64,000 bases of DNA from Aestuariimicrobium soli (GTDB lineage: Bacteria; Actinomycetota; Actinomycetes; Propionibacteriales; Propionibacteriaceae): NCBI RefSeq assembly GCF_051192575.1, contig NZ_JBPJSQ010000007.1, positions 186,001-250,000 of the forward strand, given 5' to 3'. Below, piece by piece: positions 8,225-17,397 of the stretch (position 1 is its first letter; each line of letters starts with the position of its first letter). A program made the position numbers and the translations under genes. Below the pieces are notes generated by a model. The model was given only the letters and a program-made list of their open reading frames with translations. It searched no databases and was not told the origin of the DNA.

Positions 8225-9322
8225 GTGAAGCCTCTGCTCTCGAGCCGCCTGCCCGACTTCCCGTGGGACACGATCGCGGCCGCCAAGGCCCGCGCCGGCG
8301 AACACCCTGACGGGATCGTGGATCTGTCGGTGGGCACGCCCGTCGACCCGACCCCCGCGGTCGCCCGCGACGCGCTCGCGGCCGCCTCGGATGCCCACGG
8401 GTACCCCCAGGTCTGGGGGACGCCCGGGCTGCGGCAGGCGATTATCACCCATCTGCGCACCCGCTGGGGCGCCGGCGACCTGACCGAACACCAGGTGATG
8501 CCGGTGATCGGCACCAAGTGGCTGGTGGCCTGGCTACCGACGCTGCTGAACCTGGGCGCCGGTGACGTGGTGGTCATTCCCACCACGGCCTACCCGACCT
8601 ACCGCGTGGGCGCCGAACTCGTCGGTGCCACGGTCGTCGAGTCCGACGACCCGTCGTCGCTGCCCGAGGGCACCCGGCTGGTGTGGATCAACTCGCCGGC
8701 CAACCCGCATGGGGCGATCCTGTCGCGTGACGAGCTCGCGGCCTGGATCACGGCGGCTCGGTCGGCCGGTGCCGTGCTGGCCTCGGACGAGTGCTACGGC
8801 GAGTTCGCCTGGGAGGCCGAGGCCACCTCGGTGCTGGACGACGGCCTCAACGGTGGCTCCGTCGACGGACTGCTGGCCGTGATGTCGACCTCCAAGGAGT
8901 CGAACCTCGCCGGTTACCGTGCGGGATTCGTGGCGGGGGACGAGGCACTCGTCCGCGAACTGCTCGCCCTGGGCAAGCACACCGGCATGATGCTCGGGTC
9001 ACCGACCCTGGCTGCCATGCAGGCCGTGCTCTCCGACCGGGCACACGTGGCCGAGCAGCGGGAACGCTACCTGGCCAGGCGCCGGGTGCTGCGGGAGGCG
9101 CTGGAGGGGGCCGGGTTCACCGTCGACCACTCCGAGGGCTCGCTCTACCTGTGGTCGACCCGCGGCGAGGACTGCCGGGCCACGCTCGACTGGCTTGCCG
9201 AGCGCGGCATTCTGGCGGCGCCCGGTGACTTCTACGGCGAGGCCGGTCGCCGGCACGTGCGCATCGCGCTCACCGCGACGGACGAACGCATCGCCGCCGC
9301 GGTTGAGCGACTTGGCCGCTGA
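8225..9322 (+). CDS. dapC: Succinyldiaminopimelate transaminase DapC
   Basis: A 365-residue fold-type I PLP aminotransferase that makes N-succinyl-2-amino-6-ketopimelate into N-succinyl-LL-DAP in the succinylase route to meso-DAP and lysine. The PLP lysine is expected at K224 (S-T-S-K-E-S-N-L-A-G-Y-R). A conserved N-S-P-A-N-P-H-G segment near residue 157 and G-Y-P-Q-x-W-G-T-P-G-L-R near residue 58 bind cofactor and substrate. It lies directly downstream of fdxA, as in many actinomycetes, and other DAP-route genes (dapD, dapE, dapA) are nearby. The GTG at 8225 is the only sensible start. Confidence 0.9.
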   Translation: MKPLLSSRLPDFPWDTIAAAKARAGEHPDGIVDLSVGTPVDPTPAVARDALAAASDAHGYPQVWGTPGLRQAIITHLRTRWGAGDLTEHQVMPVIGTKWLVAWLPTLLNLGAGDVVVIPTTAYPTYRVGAELVGATVVESDDPSSLPEGTRLVWINSPANPHGAILSRDELAAWITAARSAGAVLASDECYGEFAWEAEATSVLDDGLNGGSVDGLLAVMSTSKESNLAGYRAGFVAGDEALVRELLALGKHTGMMLGSPTLAAMQAVLSDRAHVAEQRERYLARRRVLREALEGAGFTVDHSEGSLYLWSTRGEDCRATLDWLAERGILAAPGDFYGEAGRRHVRIALTATDERIAAAVERLGR

Positions 9323-9352
9323 CGCGAGCTTGGTGCGACCGGGGCGTGCGGC

Positions 9353-10408
9353 TCAGACGCTGAGTTCGGCGATCCGAACGACGCGTCCCTCACGGGCCGA
9401 GATCTGGGCCGCCTCGACGATCTGTGCCGTCCGCAGACCGACGTGACCGTCGGGAGCGGGGGAGGGCACGTCGTCCCCGGCAAGCCGTGACCGCACGGCC
9501 CCGACGAAGGCCGCCAACAGGGAGTCGTCGGTGTTGGTGCCGAACGGCAGCCAGAAGTCGCGTCCGCCCGCCGTGCCGTCCCAGCCGCCGACCCGCTGCG
9601 CGAACGGGTTGATCTCGATCACGCCGTCGGTGCCGGCCAGTTCGAGGGTGACGCCGCCCCAGGTGGGGGCATCCTTCGGCACGCTCCACGAGCAGTCGAT
9701 GGTGGCGACCAGACCGTTCTCGTACGAGATGGTGACCAGCCCGCCGGTCTCGCTCAGCACACCCTCGAGTTCGGCGTGCATCAGCTGGTTCTTGACGGCA
9801 TGCACCGATGCGGGACGATCGCCGGTCAGCCAGTCGAGCAGTTCGGCGACGTGCACCGTGTGGTCGACGAGCGCACCGCCGCCCGACCACTGCGGGTCGA
9901 GGAACCAGCGGCGCACGCCCACGGGGCAGTAGCCGTTGTTGGTGCCGACCGCCCCGATCACGGTACCGAGCCGGCCGTCGGCGATGGCCTGCTTGGCCTG
10001 GGTGACGGTGGGCGAGAAGTGCACCGGGTAGGCCGTCATCAGGAGCACGCCGGCAGCCTCGCAAGCCGCGATCATGGCGCTGGCGTCGGCGGCGTTCACC
10101 GCCAGGGGCTTCTCGCAGAGCACGTGCACCCCGTGGGCGGCCGCCAGCTCGGTGTCGCGGCGATGCCGGGTGTTCTCGGAGCAGATCACCACCGCGTGGG
10201 GGCCCCACGCGAACAGTTCGTCGTAGGTGTCGACGTGGGCCACGCCCAACTGGGCGGCCAGGTCGGCACCACGCACCTCGTGGTCGGCCGACGAGACCCG
10301 GTCGGGATCGCAGGCGAGCAGTTCGACTCCCATGGCCTGCAACAACTGCACGTAGCCGGCGGCGTGGGTGTGCGCGAACGACATCACACCGATCTTGAGC
10401 GCGGTCAT
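9353..10408 (-). CDS. Gfo/Idh/MocA family oxidoreductase (first of two)
   Basis: A 351-residue NAD(P)-dependent dehydrogenase. The N-terminal Rossmann domain starts K-I-G-V-M-S-F-A-H-T-H, an unusual version in which the glycine-rich loop is replaced by a histidine-containing one. The family motif C-E-K-P-L follows near residue 98, and the C-terminal domain gives the large beta-sheet. Family members oxidise or reduce sugars, inositols and related polyols. Its ATG overlaps the stop of the upstream paralogue (TGATG), so the two are co-translated and probably act on the same substrate. No transporter or regulator is next to them to suggest which. Confidence 0.8.
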   Translation of the reverse strand: MTALKIGVMSFAHTHAAGYVQLLQAMGVELLACDPDRVSSADHEVRGADLAAQLGVAHVDTYDELFAWGPHAVVICSENTRHRRDTELAAAHGVHVLCEKPLAVNAADASAMIAACEAAGVLLMTAYPVHFSPTVTQAKQAIADGRLGTVIGAVGTNNGYCPVGVRRWFLDPQWSGGGALVDHTVHVAELLDWLTGDRPASVHAVKNQLMHAELEGVLSETGGLVTISYENGLVATIDCSWSVPKDAPTWGGVTLELAGTDGVIEINPFAQRVGGWDGTAGGRDFWLPFGTNTDDSLLAAFVGAVRSRLAGDDVPSPAPDGHVGLRTAQIVEAAQISAREGRVVRIAELSV

Positions 10409-11403
10409 CACAGGGTTCCCTTCACGAAGGCCTGGAAGTCAACAGGTTCGCCGGTCTCGGCGCTGAGCTGGGCCGCCTCGGCGAGGGCGACGGCGACCAG
10501 GCCGTCGTCCGTACTGACCCCGGCGGGCTCACCGGTGCGCCAGGCTCGCACGAAGTCGGCGATCTCGGCGGCATAGGGGTCGGCTGTGAAGCTGGTCACG
10601 CCGACCGGGCGGTTCGAGGTGTCCTCGGGCACCCGGGTGAGCCGGTAGCCGACCTCCTCGCGGGAGTCGTAGCGCAGGGTGCCGGTGGTTCCCGAGATCT
10701 GGAAGGTGTACCAGAACGGCGCCCCGGGCACGGTCCACAGCCCCCGGCAGTGGCTGATCGCGCCGCTGGTGTGGGTGAGCACCACGTGCGCGGTTTCGGT
10801 CGGGTGCGGGTCGCTGCCGGTGCGGCGCTGGGCGTAGACCGTGGCGACGGGGCCGGCCAGCCAGGCGGCCTGGTCGAGGTCGTGGATCATCAGATCCATG
10901 GTGATGCCGCCCGACTGCACGGGGTCGGAGTACCAGCCGCGGTCGAACGGGTAGGGCACGGCGCGGGTGAACCGCAGCACGGCGAGGTCGCCGAGGCCCC
11001 CGGCAGCCACCGTCGTGTGGGCGGCCGCGTACTGGGGGAACCAGCGCACCACGTGGGCCGGGAACACGCGTCGTCCGAGCTCGTCGGCCAGCGCCACGAG
11101 GCGGCGACCATCGGCGGTCGTGCGCGTCAGCGGCTTCTCGCAGACCACGTCCTTGCCGGCCCGCAGTGCCCGCTCGACCAGGTGGGCATGCTCGGGGGTG
11201 GGGGTGATCACGCAGATCAGGTCGGAGGTCTCGAGCAGCGCCTCGTAGGTGTCGACCACGGGCACCCCGTAGGTCTCACGGAATGCCTCGGCTCCCTCGA
11301 GTGCGTGCACCTGCAACCTGGCGCCCTCGATTGCCTGCCAGGCGGCCGCATGGGCGCTGGAGATGCCTCCGGCACCCACCAGCCCGACCGTGAACTCCGT
11401 CAT
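10408..11403 (-). CDS. Gfo/Idh/MocA family oxidoreductase (second of two)
   Basis: A 331-residue paralogue of the neighbouring dehydrogenase with the classical dinucleotide loop V-G-A-G-G-I-S near the N-terminus, C-E-K-P-L near residue 93 and a W-Y-S-D-P-x-x-S-G-G segment in the substrate domain. The ATG at 11403 is preferred to an in-frame start 19 codons earlier because it has a GAGGAG ribosome site and begins directly at the first Rossmann strand. Paired Gfo/Idh/MocA enzymes are common in sugar and inositol breakdown. The pathway cannot be named from the sequence. Confidence 0.8.
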   Translation of the reverse strand: MTEFTVGLVGAGGISSAHAAAWQAIEGARLQVHALEGAEAFRETYGVPVVDTYEALLETSDLICVITPTPEHAHLVERALRAGKDVVCEKPLTRTTADGRRLVALADELGRRVFPAHVVRWFPQYAAAHTTVAAGGLGDLAVLRFTRAVPYPFDRGWYSDPVQSGGITMDLMIHDLDQAAWLAGPVATVYAQRRTGSDPHPTETAHVVLTHTSGAISHCRGLWTVPGAPFWYTFQISGTTGTLRYDSREEVGYRLTRVPEDTSNRPVGVTSFTADPYAAEIADFVRAWRTGEPAGVSTDDGLVAVALAEAAQLSAETGEPVDFQAFVKGTL

Positions 11404-11511
11404 CTGCACTCCTCGCGCCCGCTGTCGGTTCGCCGACCCTCCAACTACACACCCATCCAACCGGTGCGCGGCGTCGCTGTCTCGTCATGGTCGCGGGCCG
11501 GACGAGATCGC

Positions 11512-12462
11512 TCAGGACGAGGTTTCGGTTGGCTGGGGAGTCGACGAGGAGACCGTGAGCGTGGCCGCGTCGGCGGGCAGGGTGGCCGAGGCCGAACTGT
11601 CACTCCACGATGCCAGGGCGGCCCCGTCGTGCTGCCATTGCTGGCCACCCGCCGACACGTGGCTGATCGGCGTCTCGTCGATGGTGGCCAGACTGAGGTT
11701 GACCGCGGCCCACATCAGTTGAGGGCTGGGTGCGGTGATCGTCCACTGGTCGCCGGTGCGCTTCAGGGTGACCTTGCCCTTGAGCCCGGTCGCGAAGATC
11801 TGGGTGATGATCTGCGGCTCGGCGGTCTCGGGCGCATCGCGATTCAGGCAGCTGAACGCCCCCGGCGAGTTCCCCGTCAGGGCGCTCGCCAGCGCCTTCG
11901 CGTTGTCGACGTGCTTGCGATAGCCGTCGGGCACGCCAGAGCGTTGCACCTTCTGCGCGACGTCGTTGATGTCGCCGGTCTGCCAACCCGACACCTTGAC
12001 CAGGTGCTCGTAGAACTTCCCGGACGAGTACCACGGGTCCATGATCTGCTCGACCGTGCCCCAGCCCTGCGAGGGTCGCTGCTGGAACAGCCCCACCGAG
12101 TCGCGGTCGCCGTGGTCGAGGTTGCGCAGGCTCGATTCCTGCATGGCGGTGGCCAGCGCGATCGACGCGGCGCGGGCCGGCAGCCCGCGTCGGATCGACT
12201 CGGCGACGATCACCGCCGCCCACTTCGACTGCTCGGGAGTCATGGTGTAGCTGACGTCGCCGACGGTGGCCACGCACTGGTTCGGGGGCAGCACCACACG
12301 AGGCTCGGGGCGGGGACGCTGCCGGACCCACTGGAAGACGGCGAACACCAGCACCGCCACGACCACCAGGATCACCCCGCAGCCCAGCAGCGGGGCCAAC
12401 GTGGTCGACCGTGAAGGTTCGCCGCCGCCCCGGGGGCCGGTGGCGCCCGCCCGGTCGCTCAT
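11512..12462 (-). CDS. Membrane-anchored transglycosylase-like protein
   Basis: A 316-residue protein with a short cytoplasmic start, one membrane helix (about residues 24-45) and an extracytoplasmic domain. A-T-A-M-Q-E-S near residue 106, then G-D-R-D-S-x-G-L-F-Q-Q-R-P near 120, resembles the catalytic Glu and Gly-Leu-Phe-Gln motif of SLT/GH23 lytic transglycosylases. This is a widespread actinobacterial family probably acting on peptidoglycan. The C-terminal 120 residues are Ser/Thr-rich with no recognised domain. Its ATG overlaps the dapD stop by 4 nt (ATGA), linking it to DAP (cell-wall precursor) synthesis. Confidence 0.7.
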   Translation of the reverse strand: MSDRAGATGPRGGGEPSRSTTLAPLLGCGVILVVVAVLVFAVFQWVRQRPRPEPRVVLPPNQCVATVGDVSYTMTPEQSKWAAVIVAESIRRGLPARAASIALATAMQESSLRNLDHGDRDSVGLFQQRPSQGWGTVEQIMDPWYSSGKFYEHLVKVSGWQTGDINDVAQKVQRSGVPDGYRKHVDNAKALASALTGNSPGAFSCLNRDAPETAEPQIITQIFATGLKGKVTLKRTGDQWTITAPSPQLMWAAVNLSLATIDETPISHVSAGGQQWQHDGAALASWSDSSASATLPADAATLTVSSSTPQPTETSS

Positions 12463-13412
12463 CCGTTCGCGTGCAGCATCGCGTTGAGCTCGACGGCGCC
12501 GCCGCTGCGGGGGAGCACCTCGACCGCACCGGTGACCGAGTTCCGGCGGAACAGCAGGTTGGATCCGCCCGACAGGTCGGAGGCCTTGACCTGAGTGCCG
12601 TCGGGTGCGGTGACCTTGGTACCCGCGGTCACGTAGAGCCCGGCCTCGACGACACAGTTGTCGCCCAGCGAGATGCCCAGACCCGACTCGGCCCCCAGCA
12701 GGCAGCCCTTGCCGATCGAGATGACCTGCTTTCCGCCGCCCGACAGCGTGCCCATGATGGAGGCGCCGCCGCCCACGTCGGAGCCGTCACCGACGACCAC
12801 GCCCGCGCTGACTCGTCCCTCGATCATCGAGTGACCCAGGGTGCCAGCGTTGAAGTTGACGAAGCCCTCGTGCATCACCGTGGTGCCCTCGGCCAGGTGG
12901 GCACCCAGGCGTACCCGGTCGGCGTCGGCGATGCGGACGCCAACGGGGGTGACGTAGTCGACCAGGCGCGGGAACTTGTCGATGCCGAACACGGTGACGT
13001 GGCCGTGAATGCCACGCAGCGTCGCGCGGGTCTGCTCGAATCCCTCGACCGCGCACGGGCCCTGCGAGGTCCAGACCACGTTCGGCAGCACCCCGAAGAG
13101 GCCGTCGAGATTGAGGCCGTGGGGCGGCACGAGGGTGTGGCTCAGCAGGTGGAGCCGCAGGTAGGCGTCGCTGGTGTCGGCGGGGGGCTCGTCCAACGAG
13201 ATGGTCGCGAGCAGCACCTCGAGGCGCACCCCGCGATCCTCGTCGGTGAGTTCGAGCTCGCTCAGCCATTCGGGGGCGGTGTCGCTGGGGTCGCCACCGA
13301 GCTGGGGGTTCGGGAACCAGGTGTCGAGCACTCGGTCGGTGGCCTCGTGCACGGTGGCGAGGCCCCAACCACAGGCGGTGCGGGGGGAGGCGGCGGTGGG
13401 CGCGTCGGTCAT
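12459..13412 (-). CDS. dapD: Tetrahydrodipicolinate N-succinyltransferase DapD
   Basis: A 317-residue enzyme transferring succinyl from succinyl-CoA to tetrahydrodipicolinate, the first committed step of the succinylase DAP branch. The central region (about residues 150-270) has hexapeptide-like repeats of a left-handed beta-helix, with G-H-S-M-I-E-G-R-V-S-A-G and G-G-G-A-S-I-M-G-T-L-S-G-G. The length and the N-terminal alpha/beta domain fit the actinobacterial DapD type rather than the shorter proteobacterial one. ATG at 13412 or 13421 could serve as start. It is divergent from dapE across a 189-bp gap that carries an imperfect palindromic repeat. Confidence 0.9.
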   Translation of the reverse strand: MTDAPTAASPRTACGWGLATVHEATDRVLDTWFPNPQLGGDPSDTAPEWLSELELTDEDRGVRLEVLLATISLDEPPADTSDAYLRLHLLSHTLVPPHGLNLDGLFGVLPNVVWTSQGPCAVEGFEQTRATLRGIHGHVTVFGIDKFPRLVDYVTPVGVRIADADRVRLGAHLAEGTTVMHEGFVNFNAGTLGHSMIEGRVSAGVVVGDGSDVGGGASIMGTLSGGGKQVISIGKGCLLGAESGLGISLGDNCVVEAGLYVTAGTKVTAPDGTQVKASDLSGGSNLLFRRNSVTGAVEVLPRSGGAVELNAMLHANG

Positions 13413-13440
13413 GCGGGCCATCGTATCGGGCGCCCTTCGG

Positions 13441-13530
13441 CGAATAGTGTGCAGAATGCGCACCCCAATCGGGGTTCGTTCCCCGGGTGGGACGTGAACG
13501 CCTGTTCAGGTGCGTGTTCTGCACACTCGG
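13441..13530. repeat. Dispersed intergenic palindromic repeat, copy A
   Basis: This lies in the dapD-dapE gap. The outer arms GTGTGCAGAA (13448-13457) and TTCTGCACAC (13517-13526) are exactly complementary. It aligns without gaps to 33444-33533, with about 58 of 90 positions identical by eye. Confidence 0.65.
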
Positions 13531-13601
13531 GCCGGCGCCGGCGGGGTCTGCGATCGCCGAGTTGCGTGGTCGTGCTCGCCCGGGCAACTAGGCTCGTGCC
13601 C

Positions 13602-14687
13602 ATGGCAGACACCCACGCTCCCGTCGATCCCTCGTCCGATCTGGTCACCCTGCTGAGGGCGCTGGTCGACATCGAATCGGTGAGCGGCAACGAGCGCCGG
13701 ATCGCCGATGAGATCGAGGGCGTGCTCCGCTCCCGCCCCCACCTCGAGGTGCACCGCGACGGCGACGCGGTGGTCGCCCGCACCACGCTCGGCCGCTCCG
13801 AGCGGGTGGTGATCGCGGGGCACATCGACACCGTTCCCGTGGCCGACAATCTGCCGAGCCGCCTCGACGGCGATCGCGTCTACGGCCGCGGCACGTGCGA
13901 CATGAAGGGCGGCGTCGCCGTCGCCCTGAAGGCGGCCTGCGAGGTGGCCGAGCCGGTGCGCGACGTCACCTGGATCTTCTACGACCACGAAGAGGTCGAG
14001 TCGGCCAAGAACGGCCTCGGACGCCTCGGGCGCAACCGCCCCGACCTGCTCGAGGGCGCCTTCGCGGTGTTGATGGAACCCACGGGTGCCGTGGTCGAGG
14101 GCGGCTGTCAGGGCACCATGCGGTTCACGATCCGTACGAAGGGTCTGGCCGCCCACAGCGCCCGCTCGTGGCTCGGCCACAACGCCATCCACGACCTCTC
14201 CGAGGTGCTGGCTCGCATCGCGGGCTTCGAGGCACGCGAGATCGAGGTCGACGGCCTGCTCTACCACGAGGGGCTCAACGCGGTCGCCGTGCGCGGCGGC
14301 ATCGCTGGCAACGTCGTGCCCGACTGGGCCGAGGTCGACGTCAACTACCGGTTCGCTCCCGACAAGACGGCGGACGAGGCCGATGCCCTGATGCGCTCGG
14401 TGTTCTCCGGCCTCGACTACCGCTGCGACGACCTCGCCGGGGGATCGCGGCCGGGCCTGAACGCCCCGGCGGCCGCCGCCTTCGTGGCCGCCGTCGGGGG
14501 CGCCCCGCGCGCCAAGTACGGCTGGACCGATGTCGCCCGCTTCTCGGAACTGGGCATTCCCGCGGTGAACTTCGGCCCCGCCGACCCCGGCAAGGCCCAC
14601 GCAGACGACGAGTTCTGCCCGGTGGCCGACCTCGAGACCTGCCATGCGGCCCTCGTCCGCTGGCTGACCGCGAAGGAGCAGGCATGA
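13602..14687 (+). CDS. dapE: Succinyl-diaminopimelate desuccinylase DapE
   Basis: A 361-residue M20 metallopeptidase-family hydrolase that releases LL-DAP and succinate. Metal-binding motifs are A-G-H-I-D-T-V-P (about residue 69), G-R-G-T-C-D-M-K-G-G (about 90) and D-H-E-E-V-E (about 128), with a late H-A-D-D-E-F near the C-terminus. The dimerisation (lid) domain lies between. The start at 13602 has TAGGCT (13589-13594) 7 nt upstream, predicting a leaderless mRNA. The stop overlaps the ATG of the LOG gene (ATGA), the same gene pair as in mycobacteria. Confidence 0.92.
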   Translation: MADTHAPVDPSSDLVTLLRALVDIESVSGNERRIADEIEGVLRSRPHLEVHRDGDAVVARTTLGRSERVVIAGHIDTVPVADNLPSRLDGDRVYGRGTCDMKGGVAVALKAACEVAEPVRDVTWIFYDHEEVESAKNGLGRLGRNRPDLLEGAFAVLMEPTGAVVEGGCQGTMRFTIRTKGLAAHSARSWLGHNAIHDLSEVLARIAGFEAREIEVDGLLYHEGLNAVAVRGGIAGNVVPDWAEVDVNYRFAPDKTADEADALMRSVFSGLDYRCDDLAGGSRPGLNAPAAAAFVAAVGGAPRAKYGWTDVARFSELGIPAVNFGPADPGKAHADDEFCPVADLETCHAALVRWLTAKEQA

Positions 14688-15457
14688 CCGACATGAACCG
14701 CGACCCCGACCTGGTCGACAACGCCCCTGGTCGCGGCCGCTCGGTCGTCCAGGGACCCGTGATCCGCCGCGGCGAGCAGGTGCAGGCCACCACCACCGAC
14801 CAGCGACTGCTGCAGTCGGGTCAGGAATCGGCGTGGGTGCACGCCGACCCCTGGCGGGTGATGCGCATCCAGGCCGAGTTCGTGGAGGGCTTCGGCACGC
14901 TCGCCGACCTCGGGCCCGCGATCGCCGTCTTCGGCAGCGCCCGCACCCGCCCCGACCACCCGATGTATGCCGCCGCCGACCGCATCGGCTCCGAACTGGT
15001 GAAGGCCGGCTACGCCGTGATCACCGGCGGTGGCCCCGGCATCATGGAGGCCGCCAACAAGGGCGCCTCGTCCGCGCACGGCACCTCGGTCGGGTTGGGC
15101 ATCGAACTGCCCTTCGAGTCGAGCCTCAACGAGCACGTCTCGCTGGGCATCAACTTTCGCTACTTCTTCGCCCGCAAGGTGATGTTCCTGAAGTACTCGC
15201 AGGGGTTCGTGGTGATGCCCGGGGGCATGGGCACCTTCGACGAGTTGTTCGAGGCCATCACGCTGGTGCAGACCCAGAAGATCGAGCACTTCCCGATCGT
15301 GCTGTTCGGCACCGAGTACTGGACCGGGCTGATCGACTGGCTGCGCTCGCAGACCCTGACCGGCGGCTACATCTCCGAGTCCGATCTCGACATGCTGATC
15401 GTCACCGACGACATCGACGAGGCCGTGGCCCACGTCACGGCGTGGGGGAGGGACTGA
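14684..15457 (+). CDS. LOG family protein (TIGR00730; lysine decarboxylase-like fold)
   Basis: A 257-residue cytosolic protein with G-G-G-P-G-I-M-E-A-A-N-K-G-A (about residue 115) and the family signature P-G-G-M-G-T-F-D-E-L-F-E (about residue 178), together with the conserved R-x-x-x-F motif. LOG proteins cleave nucleoside 5'-monophosphates at the N-glycosidic bond; in plants and some actinobacteria this gives free cytokinins. Some bacterial members act as general nucleotide phosphoribohydrolases. The old lysine decarboxylase label is not supported. It is translationally coupled to dapE and to the next gene. Confidence 0.88.
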   Translation: MTDMNRDPDLVDNAPGRGRSVVQGPVIRRGEQVQATTTDQRLLQSGQESAWVHADPWRVMRIQAEFVEGFGTLADLGPAIAVFGSARTRPDHPMYAAADRIGSELVKAGYAVITGGGPGIMEAANKGASSAHGTSVGLGIELPFESSLNEHVSLGINFRYFFARKVMFLKYSQGFVVMPGGMGTFDELFEAITLVQTQKIEHFPIVLFGTEYWTGLIDWLRSQTLTGGYISESDLDMLIVTDDIDEAVAHVTAWGRD

Positions 15458-15912
15458 TGGCCTGGGCGATCGCGGCGCTGGTCTTCGTGGTCGCCGGTCT
15501 CGCCTGGCTCGTGGCCGAGGGAGCCTTCGGCGAGCAGCCCGAGCACGTCGACGACCGCCCCGTGCCGCGCCTGCCGGCCGGCGACTTCACCACGGACGAC
15601 CTCGCGGCGCTCCGGTTCGCGACCGTGCCTCGGGGCTACCACCCGGCCCAGGTTCGCCAGTTCCTGCAGCGCGTGCGCACCGGCCTCACGCCGGGGCAGG
15701 ACGGGGCGGGTGTGACCGCCGCCGAGGTGAACGAATCGTCCTTCGACCTGGTGATGTTCGGGCTGTCGACGGCACAGGTCGACGAGGTGCTGGCGCGCCT
15801 GGCTCACCAGCTCTCCGGGCCCCGCGCGGGCGTCGAGGCACCCACATACGGCAGAATGGACGACGAACACCTGCCCGGAAGAAGTGAGGAAGTGCAGACA
15901 TGGCAGCAATGA
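15457..15912 (+). CDS. DivIVA-domain-like membrane protein
   Basis: A 151-residue protein with an N-terminal membrane helix (about residues 3-22) and two segments like the DivIVA N-terminal motif. The first is F-A-T-V-P-R-G-Y-H-P-A-Q-V-R-Q-F-L and the second F-x-x-V-M-F-G-L-S-T-A-Q-V-D-E-V-L, each combining a hydrophobic turn with a short helix that can bind curved membrane. Short actinobacterial proteins of this kind follow the LOG gene in several genomes. Its function is unknown, presumably at pole or septum. The start overlaps the LOG stop (TGATG) and its 3' end overlaps the DUF3117 gene by 13 nt. Confidence 0.65.
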   Translation: MAWAIAALVFVVAGLAWLVAEGAFGEQPEHVDDRPVPRLPAGDFTTDDLAALRFATVPRGYHPAQVRQFLQRVRTGLTPGQDGAGVTAAEVNESSFDLVMFGLSTAQVDEVLARLAHQLSGPRAGVEAPTYGRMDDEHLPGRSEEVQTWQQ

Positions 15913-16067
15913 AGCCCCGCACCGGTGACGGACCCATGGAGGTCACGAAGGAAGGCCGCGGCATTGTCATGCGCGTGCCCGTCGACGGCGGCGGACGCCT
16001 CGTGGTCGAACTGAACCAGACCGAGGCCACCGACCTGCTCAACTGCCTCAAGGAGGTCGTGGGCTGA
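15900..16067 (+). CDS. DUF3117 family small protein
   Basis: A 55-residue protein beginning M-A-A-M-K-P-R-T-G-D-G-P-M-E-V and containing R-V-P-V-D-G-G-G-R-L-V-V-E-L and ending L-K-E-V-V-G. This is an almost invariant actinobacterial family of unknown function, usually found before glgM/glgC as here. It overlaps the preceding gene by 13 nt in another frame; GAGGAAG at 15887-15893 is the likely ribosome site. Confidence 0.92.
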   Translation: MAAMKPRTGDGPMEVTKEGRGIVMRVPVDGGGRLVVELNQTEATDLLNCLKEVVG

Positions 16068-16158
16068 GGCCGCAGCCTCACCACTCAGCAACAACACGTG
16101 CCGCCAGGTTCGGGTCGCCCCAGGATTTCCAGGGTCGCACCCGAGTCTGGCGGTTCGT

Positions 16159-16210
16159 CGTTCCCGGACGAGCCTCAGCCCTGGCGTTCCCGGACGAGCC
16201 TCAGCCCTGG
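16159..16210. repeat. 26-bp perfect tandem duplication at the glgM 3' end
   Basis: Two identical 26-nt units (16159-16184 and 16185-16210). The glgM stop codon (16203-16201) lies in the second unit, so the duplication repeats the last codons and stop just beyond the gene. The rest of the 16068-16200 gap shows no gene. Confidence 0.9.
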
Positions 16211-17397
16211 CGGCGAGCCGCCCGCCTGGCCCGCGCGGCCTCGTAGACCTCGACGGTCTGCCGGGCGATGGTCTCCCAGCTGAACTCGGCGATGCACCGC
16301 TCGCGACCAGCCCGGCCCATGGCGGCGGCCCGGTCGGGGTCAGCGGTGAGCTCGTTGACGCGGGCCGCGAACTGCGACTCGAAGTCGGCGACAGAACCGG
16401 CGTCGTCCGCCCGTGCCGGGTCGTAGGGCACCAGCAGCCCGGTCTCGCCGTCGACCACGACCTCGGGAATGCCGCCGACGGCCGAGGCGACCACCGCGGT
16501 CTCGCAGGCCATCGCCTCGAGGTTCACGATGCCGAGCGGCTCGTAGATCGAGGGGCAGGCAAAGACGGTGGCATGCGACAGCACCTGCCGAACCTCGGCA
16601 CGGGGGAGCATGTCCTGCACCCAGACCACGCCGCCGCCCCGTTCGGCCTCGAGCACGCCGAAGGCCTCGTTGAACTCGGCGGCGATCTCGGGGGTGTCGG
16701 GGGCGCCGGCCAGCAGGATCACCTGGGTCTCGGGCGAGAACTGGCGGGCCGCCCGCACGAGGTGCACCAGCCCCTTCTGGCGGGTGATGCGCCCGACGAA
16801 GACCACGCTCGGGCGGGTGACGTCCATGCCGATCCGCGCGCACACGTCCGACTCGGTGACGGGGTGGAACTCGTCGGTGTCGATGCCGTTCTTGACCACG
16901 TGGATGCGTTCGGTCTCGACGAACGGGTAGGCCGCCTGGATGTTGGCGATCATGGCGGCCGACACCGCGATCACGGCGTCGGCATTCTCGTAGGCAGTCT
17001 TCTCGATCCACGACGAGACGCGGTAGCCGCCGCCCAGCTGTTCGATCTTCCACGGACGATCCGGCTCCAGCGAGTGCGCCGTCACGACCAGCGGCACGTC
17101 CTGGTACTGCGAGGCGATGATGCCAGCGAACTGCGCATACCAGGTGTGGGCGTGGACGACATCGACCTCCGGAATCGCCGCGGCCATCGACACGTCGGCA
17201 CCCAGGGTGCGGATGGCGCCGTTGGCACCCTCGGGGAAGGTCTCGGGGTGGGCGGTGGCGCCCTCGCGGGGTTCGCCCATGCACTGCACGTCGACGTCGA
17301 CGAACCTCGCCAACTGCGGGACGAGCTGAGCGACGTGCACGCCGGCGCCACCATAGATGCTCGGCGGGTACTCACGGGTGAGGATCGAAACCTTCAT
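16201..17397 (-). CDS. glgM: Glycogen synthase / alpha-maltose-1-phosphate synthase, GT4 (GlgM-type GlgA)
   Basis: A 398-residue GT4 glycosyltransferase with the GT-B fold. It starts M-K-V-S-I-L-T-R-E-Y-P-P-x-x-Y-G-G-A-G-V-H-V, the actinobacterial GlgA/GlgM signature. V-F-V-G-R-I-T-R-Q-K-G opens the second domain, and P-S-I-Y-E-P-L-G-I-V-N-L-E-A-M-A near residue 290 is the nucleotide-sugar E-x7-E motif. In mycobacteria the enzyme uses ADP-glucose and glucose-1-phosphate to make maltose-1-phosphate for the GlgE route, and can also extend glucan. It is divergent from glgC, which makes its ADP-glucose donor. Which acceptor dominates here cannot be told from sequence. Confidence 0.9.
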   Translation of the reverse strand: MKVSILTREYPPSIYGGAGVHVAQLVPQLARFVDVDVQCMGEPREGATAHPETFPEGANGAIRTLGADVSMAAAIPEVDVVHAHTWYAQFAGIIASQYQDVPLVVTAHSLEPDRPWKIEQLGGGYRVSSWIEKTAYENADAVIAVSAAMIANIQAAYPFVETERIHVVKNGIDTDEFHPVTESDVCARIGMDVTRPSVVFVGRITRQKGLVHLVRAARQFSPETQVILLAGAPDTPEIAAEFNEAFGVLEAERGGGVVWVQDMLPRAEVRQVLSHATVFACPSIYEPLGIVNLEAMACETAVVASAVGGIPEVVVDGETGLLVPYDPARADDAGSVADFESQFAARVNELTADPDRAAAMGRAGRERCIAEFSWETIARQTVEVYEAARARRAARRQG